Assembly: GCF_003994465.1 (NCBI RefSeq)
Contig: NZ_RZNX01000009.1
Location: 1 to 64,000 of the forward strand
Reading direction: 5' to 3'
Source: Paenibacillus zeisoli
GTDB taxonomy: Bacteria; Bacillota; Bacilli; Paenibacillales; Paenibacillaceae
Length of the DNA stretch: 64,000 bases
The translations under genes were made by a program, and so were the position numbers. This document shows, piece after piece, positions 55,892 to 64,000 of this stretch. Every line of letters starts with the position of its first letter. Position 1 is the first letter of the stretch. The notes beneath the pieces are model-generated. The model worked only from the letters and a program-made list of their open reading frames with translations. It ran no database searches and had not been told where the DNA came from.

Positions 55892-56159
55892 TAATCTCGC
55901 CTAACCCTTCACTTACCATAATATCGGACAGTGCGCTAAGCGCTGCTTCCGCTTCTTCACCTTCAGAAGAAAGAGTGATGATATCACCTTGTTCAAGACC
56001 CAGGGATAGAACACCCAGAATAGATTTCAATGTTACTTTTTTACCTTTCGCTTCAGCAAAAGATTCAGCGCCTTTGAATTTGTTAGCTGTGTTCACCAAA
56101 GCTGTAGCCGGGCGAGCGTGGATACCGTCTTCATCCGTAATTTTAAAGTTTCTTTGCAT
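55884..56159 (-). CDS. ptsH: Phosphocarrier protein HPr
   Basis: A 91-residue HPr. [11 protein letters not shown] carries the PTS histidine (His15) and [14 protein letters not shown] the regulatory serine (Ser46), the HprK target that turns HPr into the CcpA co-repressor in Firmicutes. The frame opens at 56204, but [12 protein letters not shown] at 56159 matches the family start. It lies 78 bases downstream of ptsG and overlaps ptsI. Confidence 0.96.
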   Translation of the reverse strand: MQRNFKITDEDGIHARPATALVNTANKFKGAESFAEAKGKKVTLKSILGVLSLGLEQGDIITLSSEGEEAEAALSALSDIMVSEGLGEIND

Positions 56160-56237
56160 TTTAATACATCTCGCTTTCTTTGGTAGTTTTAGTTCATCCA
56201 TCATATTAAGGGATAACTTTGCTGTATTACAAATATC

Positions 56238-58343
56238 TTACTTGATCGTGATGATATTGTTCTCTCCGCTCTTCACCAGACCCGATTTGTTCAGGGTTAC
56301 GGAAGAACCTTCAGGCAAGTTGGAGAAAATGATCGGTGAAATAATCGAAGGCGCGTGTGCTTTCACATATTCCAGATCCACTTCCATAATCGGCTGTCCT
56401 GCCGATACCAGATCGCCTTCTTTAACGAGAACGTTAAAGCCTTGGCCTTTCAGCTTCACCGTGTTGACACCGATGTGAACAAGAACTTCCTTGCCGCCAT
56501 CCGACATGATGCCAATAGCGTGCTTACTTGGGAACACATTGAACACTTTACCGTAGACTGGTGAGCAAATTGTACCGTCACTTGGAAGGATGGCGAATCC
56601 GTCACCGGTCATTTTCTCAGAGAAGACTGGATCCGGAACCTTGGTAATATCCATCAATTCACCATTGGCTGGAGCTACCACATCTTCTTTAATGATGGCA
56701 TCGCCATTCTGTGCAGCCTGTTGTTCAGCTTCTGCTGGCTTACCATTACCGGTTGCAGCGTTGAAATCCGTAGCTCGATCACCTACATCATCGGCGCTAG
56801 GAATGCGAGCCGGCGCGTTGCCGTTCATAATATCCTGAATTTGGGACTTGATCGTGTCCGAACGAGTACCGAAGATGGCTTGTACGTTATTACCCACTTC
56901 AAGCACGCCGGATGCTCCCAGCTTCTTGAGGCGATCCTTGTTCACATTTGCTTTGTCTTTAACTTCAACACGCAGACGTGTGATACAAGCATCCAGATGG
57001 GCAATATTCTCTTTACCTCCAAGAGCTACCAAGATATTGCTAGGAAGATCATCTTGGGTAACCGGAGTACCGCTGCCTGCTGCAGCTTGGTCATCCTCAG
57101 CCGCATCCTCACGTCCTGGAGTCTTAAGATTGAATTTCCGGATAATGAACCGGAAACCGAAGTAGTAGATGACTGCAAACACTGCACCCACAAGAATAAC
57201 CAGATACCAAGGGGTACGATTTGGAATTACACCGAAGATCAGATAGTCAATCAGACCACCGGAGAAGGTCATACCGATTTTGACACCGAGCAGTTGCATA
57301 GTCATGAAAGACAGACCCGCGAACACACAGTGAATCGCGAACAGCAGCGGTGCCAGGAACAGGAAGGAGAACTCGATAGGTTCTGTAATCCCTGTAAGGA
57401 ATGAAGTCAATGCAGCAGAACCCATGATACCCGCAACATATCTCTTATGTTCAGGTTTAGCTTCATGGTACATAGCAAGTGCAGCGGCCGGAAGACCGAA
57501 CATCATGAACGGGAATTTACCAGTCATGAATGTACCTGCTGTGAATGGTACGCCATCACGAAGCTGGGACATGAAGATATGCTGGTCACCCCGGATAACT
57601 TGGCCAGCCTTGCTGGTGTATTCTCCGAATTCGAACCAGAATGGAGAATAGAAGATGTGATGCAGACCGAACGGGATGAGCGCGCGCTCAACCACACCGA
57701 AGATGAATGAAGCCAAGGTACGATTCGTGTCGATCATGTTGTGAGACAAGTAATTCAATCCATGCTGAATTGGCGGCCATACAATGACCATGAGCAATCC
57801 GACAATCAGGGATGTCGCCGCTGTCATGATAGGGACAAAGCGCTTACCTGCGAAGAATCCTAGATACGACGGCAGCTCGATTTTGAAGAATCGCTTGTAC
57901 ATCGCGGCTGCCAGGATCCCGATAATAATACCGCCGAACACCCCTGTAGCCAGGGTCGGAATTCCTAGTACGCTTGCATAAGCCTCGTTGTGTCCGATCA
58001 TTCCCGGGGTAACCCCGATAACCGTTCCCATCGTAATGTTCATAACTAGGAAACCAACGATGGCAGCAAGTCCTGCTACCCCTTCACCACCGGCCAAACC
58101 AATAGCAACCCCGACAGCGAACAGCAGGGACAGATTGTCAAATACAATTTGGCCCGCATTCATCAGAATGGTAGCTACGGCATGAACACCGTGATTATCT
58201 AGTGCAGGGACTAGCTTCAGAAAGTCTGGGCTTATCAGCATGTTGCCGATTCCGAGCAGAAGTCCAGCAGCCGGCAATATAGCAACCGGAAGCATGAGCG
58301 CCTTACCTACTCTTTGCAAGACGCCGAAAAATTTCTTGAACAT
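56238..58343 (-). CDS. ptsG: Glucose-specific PTS enzyme IICBA
   Basis: A ~701-residue permease that imports and phosphorylates glucose. Domain order: membrane IIC (MFKKFFGVLQRVGKALMLP to about residue 390, with GITEPIEFSFLF), IIB with the phosphorylated cysteine in HLDACITRLRVEV, a linker rich in Ala/Gly, and IIA with the histidine in KEVLVHIGVNTVKL. The frame opens at 58406, within the terminator leader; AAGGAGG precedes ATG 58343. Expression is controlled by GlcT-dependent antitermination in its leader. Confidence 0.95.
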   Translation of the reverse strand: MFKKFFGVLQRVGKALMLPVAILPAAGLLLGIGNMLISPDFLKLVPALDNHGVHAVATILMNAGQIVFDNLSLLFAVGVAIGLAGGEGVAGLAAIVGFLVMNITMGTVIGVTPGMIGHNEAYASVLGIPTLATGVFGGIIIGILAAAMYKRFFKIELPSYLGFFAGKRFVPIMTAATSLIVGLLMVIVWPPIQHGLNYLSHNMIDTNRTLASFIFGVVERALIPFGLHHIFYSPFWFEFGEYTSKAGQVIRGDQHIFMSQLRDGVPFTAGTFMTGKFPFMMFGLPAAALAMYHEAKPEHKRYVAGIMGSAALTSFLTGITEPIEFSFLFLAPLLFAIHCVFAGLSFMTMQLLGVKIGMTFSGGLIDYLIFGVIPNRTPWYLVILVGAVFAVIYYFGFRFIIRKFNLKTPGREDAAEDDQAAAGSGTPVTQDDLPSNILVALGGKENIAHLDACITRLRVEVKDKANVNKDRLKKLGASGVLEVGNNVQAIFGTRSDTIKSQIQDIMNGNAPARIPSADDVGDRATDFNAATGNGKPAEAEQQAAQNGDAIIKEDVVAPANGELMDITKVPDPVFSEKMTGDGFAILPSDGTICSPVYGKVFNVFPSKHAIGIMSDGGKEVLVHIGVNTVKLKGQGFNVLVKEGDLVSAGQPIMEVDLEYVKAHAPSIISPIIFSNLPEGSSVTLNKSGLVKSGENNIITIK

Positions 58344-58369
58344 ATGCATCCTCCTTATATATGGCAAAT

Positions 58370-58488
58370 AAAAAAGCATGAGCCCTGAAAGCCATGATGT
58401 ATACACTCTCTTCAGGGTTATAATACCCCGTTAAGGTGCAATACAATCATAGACTTTCATCAACTCATGCCTGATCGAATCAGTTACA
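58370..58488 (-). promoter_or_regulatory. ptsG leader: GlcT RNA antiterminator (RAT) overlapping an intrinsic terminator
   Basis: The RAT element lies at 58488-58464 on the minus strand (TGTAACTGATTCGATCAGG then GCATGAG), nearly the B. subtilis ptsG RAT. Its last 7 bases GCATGAG pair with CTCATGC (58382-58376) just before T6, with inner stem CCCTGAA/TTCAGGG (58417-58411 with 58389-58383), forming the terminator. RAT folding and terminator folding are thus mutually exclusive, so GlcT binding allows read-through. Confidence 0.9.
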
Positions 58489-58529
58489 CATCTGATGAAT
58501 ATTCAATTTATTTGCCGTTTATGAGATGT

Positions 58530-58558
58530 ATTATAGCACCACATTTTCGGTAGTGCAA
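58530..58558 (-). promoter_or_regulatory. ptsG promoter
   Basis: On the minus strand TTGCAC (58558-58553), 17-base spacer, TATAAT (58535-58530). It lies between the glcT stop and the RAT leader. Confidence 0.85.
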
Positions 58559-58583
58559 TACCCTTGCGCACACTAAATTTTGC

Positions 58584-59426
58584 TCACGAATGCTTCGGGG
58601 CTACCCGGTGTAAATGCATCGTAAGATAGGATACCTCTGCCTGATAGACCGGCTTGCGGAGACGCTGCTCCATCATTTTGGTTAATTTCCAGGCCAAAAA
58701 GTACAGCTCGGGGTATTCCTGCTTGAGCAGATCCTCCAGCTTATCCGGTTCACTAACCTTCTCCCCTTGACGGACGCGCTCAATAGCGAATCTAAGGTGA
58801 GTCAGCAGCCTGGAATAATCCAGGGAGCTGCGGGCCAATTTAATTTGAAGCTGCTGCTCAATGACCACAACAAGATCCGAGATAAGCTGCGAATGCTGCT
58901 TCACTTCAGTGATCTCCTGATTCGTCAGCGCACTGTGAATATGGAGAGCAATGAAACCGATCTCATCTTCACCAAGGTCAATCCCCATCTTATCGTCGAT
59001 AAGCCTGATCGCGAATTCTGCGAGCTCATATTCAAGAGGATAGATCTCTTTGGTCTCGAAGAGAAAAGGATTATGAATGATAATATTCTGCTCAGCCCGC
59101 TTGATCGCAAATGAAATATGGTCGGTTAAAGCAATGTGTATATGTTCATTCAAAGGTTCATTGCTGCGCTTGGATACATACAGAATAATTTCATTAATTA
59201 CTTCAATCAGCTTCTCATCCACTTGGGGGACGAGCTGCTTGTATTGCTCTTGTTCATGAGCGTTCTTAAGGATAAACATCTTCTCTACTGACTGTATTGG
59301 AATGTAGTGACCGGTCTTTCGGTTGAAGCCAATTCCCTTGCCGATCACCACGACCTCACCGTTCTCTGGATGCCTGGCAATAATCACGTTATTATTTAGT
59401 ACTTTCGCAACTTCTAAACTGCTCAC
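58584..59426 (-). CDS. glcT: Transcription antiterminator GlcT (BglG family)
   Basis: A 280-residue antiterminator. N-terminal RNA-binding (CAT) domain: VAKVLNNNVIIARHPENGEVVVIGKGIGFNRKTG; then two PTS regulation domains with histidines in EHIHIALTDHISF, IGFIALHIHSALTN and TMHLHRVAPKH. When glucose is present it is not phosphorylated by PtsG, dimerises and binds the RAT RNA in the ptsG leader directly downstream. GTG start at 59426 after AGAGGTGC. Confidence 0.95.
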   Translation of the reverse strand: MSSLEVAKVLNNNVIIARHPENGEVVVIGKGIGFNRKTGHYIPIQSVEKMFILKNAHEQEQYKQLVPQVDEKLIEVINEIILYVSKRSNEPLNEHIHIALTDHISFAIKRAEQNIIIHNPFLFETKEIYPLEYELAEFAIRLIDDKMGIDLGEDEIGFIALHIHSALTNQEITEVKQHSQLISDLVVVIEQQLQIKLARSSLDYSRLLTHLRFAIERVRQGEKVSEPDKLEDLLKQEYPELYFLAWKLTKMMEQRLRKPVYQAEVSYLTMHLHRVAPKHS

Positions 59427-59601
59427 CTTTGCACCTCTTTATCGGGGGCCATAATCTATCGATCCTTGACAACAATAAATATAAGGATAGTTAATTATAT
59501 TATAAATCACCAAGGAGTCAAGAGCCAGCGCGATCAAGAATTGCTTATGTTGGAGAATTGTTAAAAGTAACTTTATTTCTAAGTGAGTTATATTTAGCGG
59601 A

Positions 59602-61785
59602 CTAAATCTTTCTCAGCGTCCAAACAACACTTTGGAAATCTCCATCCAGCCTTGGAATGTTCAGCCCGGCATACATTAGCGCATCCCCGCCAGCCGGCTG
59701 GTCCAGCTGGCTTACTTCGTAATCAAATTCCGGATTTAGGCCTCTTAATCTTAGGCTGTCAAAAGGAGGATTGGGCTGAGCCAAGACCTTGAAGTACATA
59801 ACAATGGCTTCTGTCTGATCCTCCGACACGAACATCCACGCCGTATCATTGCCCTCAAATGGGCTCCGCAGGCGGTAATAATCCCCGAACTGAATCAGGC
59901 TGCGCGTCTCCTTATAGAATGCCACCTGCTGCTTCACCAGTTCCTGTTCCTCTGCCGAGAACTTCGTCAGATCCAGCTCATAACCAAAGTTCCCGGACAA
60001 TGCCACATCTCCCCGCATCTTCAGTGAGGTATTCCGATGCACCTGATGGTTGGGTACTGCGGAGACGTGGGATCCCATAGAACTCACTGGATATACCAGG
60101 CTTGTTCCGTACTGAATCTTAAGCCTGCAAATGGCATCTGTATTGTCGCTTGTCCACGTCTGCGGCATATAGTAGAGTATGCCTGGATCGAAGCGCCCTC
60201 CACCGCCCGAGCAGCTCTCGAATAGAACGTGCGGGAAGCGGGTGGTAATCGTCTCCATCACCCGGTATAGTCCGAGCATATAGCGGTGAGCTGTCTCCCG
60301 CTGCCGCTCGGCCGGTAGAGCTGGTGACCCCACCTCGGTCATATGCCGGTTCATGTCCCATTTCACATAGGTGATCGGTGCGCTGCTTAATATCCCGCTT
60401 ACCATTTGAATCACCGCATCGGCAACTTGCTCGCGTGAGAAGTCCAGCACAAGCTGGTTCCGTCCCGTCGACCGGCTCCGGTCCGGCACATGCAGGCACC
60501 AATCCGGATGGCTGCGGTACAGCTCACTGTCTTCGGAGACCATCTCCGGCTCGAACCATAGCCCGAACTGCATATCCATCGCAGTAACCCGGGCAGCGAG
60601 GTCTTCCAGTCCGCCTGGCAGCTTCTTCTTATCTACGAACCAGTCCCCAAGAGAAGTTTTGTCATCGTCCCGGTGTCCGAACCAGCCGTCGTCCAGAACG
60701 AACAGCTCGATTCCGAGTTCTTTGCCCTTCTTCGCAATACTCTCAATCTTATCTGCATTGAAGTTGAAGTACGTCGCTTCCCAATTGTTAATAAGAATGG
60801 GACGTTCCTTATCCCGGAATTGTCCACGAGTAAGCCGGGTCCGGTACAAATTATGATAAATTCGGGACATGCCTCCAAGACCTTGATCGGAGTAGACCAT
60901 CACCGCTTCAGGGGTCTGGAAATCTTCACCAGGAGTCAGAAGCCAGGAGAAGTCAAACGGATTAATTCCGATCGAGACGCGGGGGCTGTGATATTGATCC
61001 ACCTCGACACCGGCCACGAAATTGCCGCTGTAGACCAGGCTGAAGCCATAGACTTCGCCCTGGTTCTCATCAGCTCCATGCCTTAGTAGCGCGAGGAATG
61101 GATTCTGTTGATGGCTGCTGGCGCCCCGGCGGCTTTCTATCGATTGATTGCCGCGGGTAAGCGGTCTTCGCTCGATATTCCTTTCGTCAGCCCAAGCACC
61201 TGAGAGGTGCAGCAGTTCAAACTGATCATCCGGCAGGTCAACACTCATACTTAACGCACGCAGTATTTTCAAGTCCTGCTTGCCTTCATTGATGAATTTT
61301 ACAGATCTTGTAATCGCATTCATCTCTTCATATACACTGTAGCTCAAGATTACTTTAAGGCCGATCAAAGCATCTACAAGTTCGATTTCGAGCGTGTCTG
61401 CCTCACCCTCATGTTCCACATAAGTAGCAGGAAGCCCGTCCAATGCGGGCTTTCCTTTAATTATCCGGTGACTGCTGTATTTCAGGTCCGTGACCGTGGT
61501 TCCATTCTCCAACTGAATTTGGTAGGCCGGATTTCTGAAATCCGTATGGCCGTATGCCGGATATTCCTGGGGAAGAACGTCCAGGGAGAAGGTCATATCC
61601 TTAGGATCGATATTAGGTGAGAAGGAACGGTCTATATATCGAAGCGGTCTTACTGCTGAAAGATTTCTGATCCTTTTTCCAAAGTAGAGCTGTGCGGCAT
61701 ACCCCCGTACAATTTGAATCATGTAGCTGGTGTTCTTGGTTTGCAAATGGAATATTTGCTGCTTGGAATCGTATTGAATCGACAA
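59602..61785 (-). CDS. Alpha-galactosidase, GH36
   Basis: A 727-residue cytosolic enzyme (no signal peptide) hydrolysing terminal alpha-1,6-galactose from melibiose and raffinose sugars. The nucleophile is Asp477 in YVKWDMNRHMTEVGS, the acid/base the Asp of TWTSDNTDAICR; ESCSGGGGRFDPGILYYMPQ and the N-terminal beta-supersandwich are GH36 features, as is LFVLDDGWFGHRDDDK. Starts at TTG 61785, 8 bases after AGGAGGA. It follows lacZ with a 152-bp gap containing a truncated repeat, so the two may be co-transcribed. Confidence 0.94.
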   Translation of the reverse strand: MSIQYDSKQQIFHLQTKNTSYMIQIVRGYAAQLYFGKRIRNLSAVRPLRYIDRSFSPNIDPKDMTFSLDVLPQEYPAYGHTDFRNPAYQIQLENGTTVTDLKYSSHRIIKGKPALDGLPATYVEHEGEADTLEIELVDALIGLKVILSYSVYEEMNAITRSVKFINEGKQDLKILRALSMSVDLPDDQFELLHLSGAWADERNIERRPLTRGNQSIESRRGASSHQQNPFLALLRHGADENQGEVYGFSLVYSGNFVAGVEVDQYHSPRVSIGINPFDFSWLLTPGEDFQTPEAVMVYSDQGLGGMSRIYHNLYRTRLTRGQFRDKERPILINNWEATYFNFNADKIESIAKKGKELGIELFVLDDGWFGHRDDDKTSLGDWFVDKKKLPGGLEDLAARVTAMDMQFGLWFEPEMVSEDSELYRSHPDWCLHVPDRSRSTGRNQLVLDFSREQVADAVIQMVSGILSSAPITYVKWDMNRHMTEVGSPALPAERQRETAHRYMLGLYRVMETITTRFPHVLFESCSGGGGRFDPGILYYMPQTWTSDNTDAICRLKIQYGTSLVYPVSSMGSHVSAVPNHQVHRNTSLKMRGDVALSGNFGYELDLTKFSAEEQELVKQQVAFYKETRSLIQFGDYYRLRSPFEGNDTAWMFVSEDQTEAIVMYFKVLAQPNPPFDSLRLRGLNPEFDYEVSQLDQPAGGDALMYAGLNIPRLDGDFQSVVWTLRKI

Positions 61786-61874
61786 TGTCTCATCCTCCTA
61801 CTACACATGAATGAACTTCTATATAAAGACTACTTGAAATTGTAACATTTGTGCAGCTAGTTTGGATCTCCGGC

Positions 61875-61902
61875 CGCTGTTGTCCCCGGTTGTCTTGAAT
61901 TA
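61875..61902. repeat. Truncated copy of the hairpin repeat found in the fad operon
   Basis: CGCTGTTGTCCCCGG is identical to the corresponding part of both 155-bp repeats at 27.8 and 28.1 kb, and after five different bases TTGAATTA follows at the same spacing. The right hairpin arm is missing. It lies between lacZ and the alpha-galactosidase gene. Confidence 0.6.
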
Positions 61903-61937
61903 TACCCTGTTAAAATCCATTTCTTCCCCTACACCAT

Positions 61938-64000
<2,063 letters not shown>

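Overview
The window looks like chromosomal DNA from an endospore-forming, low-to-mid GC Firmicute of the Paenibacillus type. Supporting signs are an uninterrupted sporulation sigma factor (sigK), a Bacillus-type fatty-acid degradation regulon (fadF, fadN, fadA, fadE, fadR, etfBA) with a good FadR operator, the bacillithiol pair yojF/bshB2, GlcT/ptsG antitermination control, a Bce-type peptide-sensing module, and strong GGAGG ribosome binding sites with frequent TTG starts. No rRNA, tRNA, insertion sequence or CRISPR array was found.

Layout. Positions 1-6653 (minus) are the start of a nonribosomal peptide synthetase that opens with a fatty-acyl-AMP-ligase-like loading domain, so the product should be a lipopeptide; the gene runs off the left edge. 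A divergent Sfp-type phosphopantetheinyl transferase that could activate it follows, then a TetR/metallo-beta-lactamase-fold pair. From 9.5 to 11.6 kb there is a small accessory island: a 45-bp copy of the middle of sigK, a zeta-toxin-like kinase with a tiny overlapping upstream gene, a decayed ORF, and intact sigK. From 11.9 to 21.2 kb lie housekeeping and signalling genes: a DUF554 membrane protein, an alpha/beta hydrolase, a MHYT-GGDEF-EAL cyclic-di-GMP enzyme, yojF/bshB2, fdhD/moaA and several uncharacterised genes.

From 21.3 to 35.6 kb almost everything serves fatty acid beta-oxidation. The minus-strand order is fadF-fadN-(757-bp repeat-rich gap)-fadA-fadE-fadD-thioesterase; divergent from it is fadR-etfB-etfA, and a separate dienoyl-CoA reductase gene lies beyond. 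Acyl-CoA synthetase activates the fatty acid, FadE oxidises acyl-CoA, FadN hydrates and oxidises, FadA thiolyses, and electrons pass through EtfBA to FadF and the respiratory chain. From 35.7 to 40.4 kb is a two-component system plus ABC transporter of the BceRS-BceAB type. Next come two small uncharacterised genes, a YneQ-like protein and a thiol-disulfide pair (bdbC/bdbD).

Positions 43501-49176 encode the most unusual object here: a 1891-residue protein built of about 165 tandem decapeptides, partly arranged in 130-residue super-repeats, ending in a WIAIG-containing C-terminal module. It is followed by rplY (ctc), a convergent overlapping ppk/ppx pair with a possible Pho box, the PTS genes ptsG-ptsH-ptsI with glcT and a textbook RNA antiterminator, and finally alpha-galactosidase and beta-galactosidase genes; the latter runs off the right edge.
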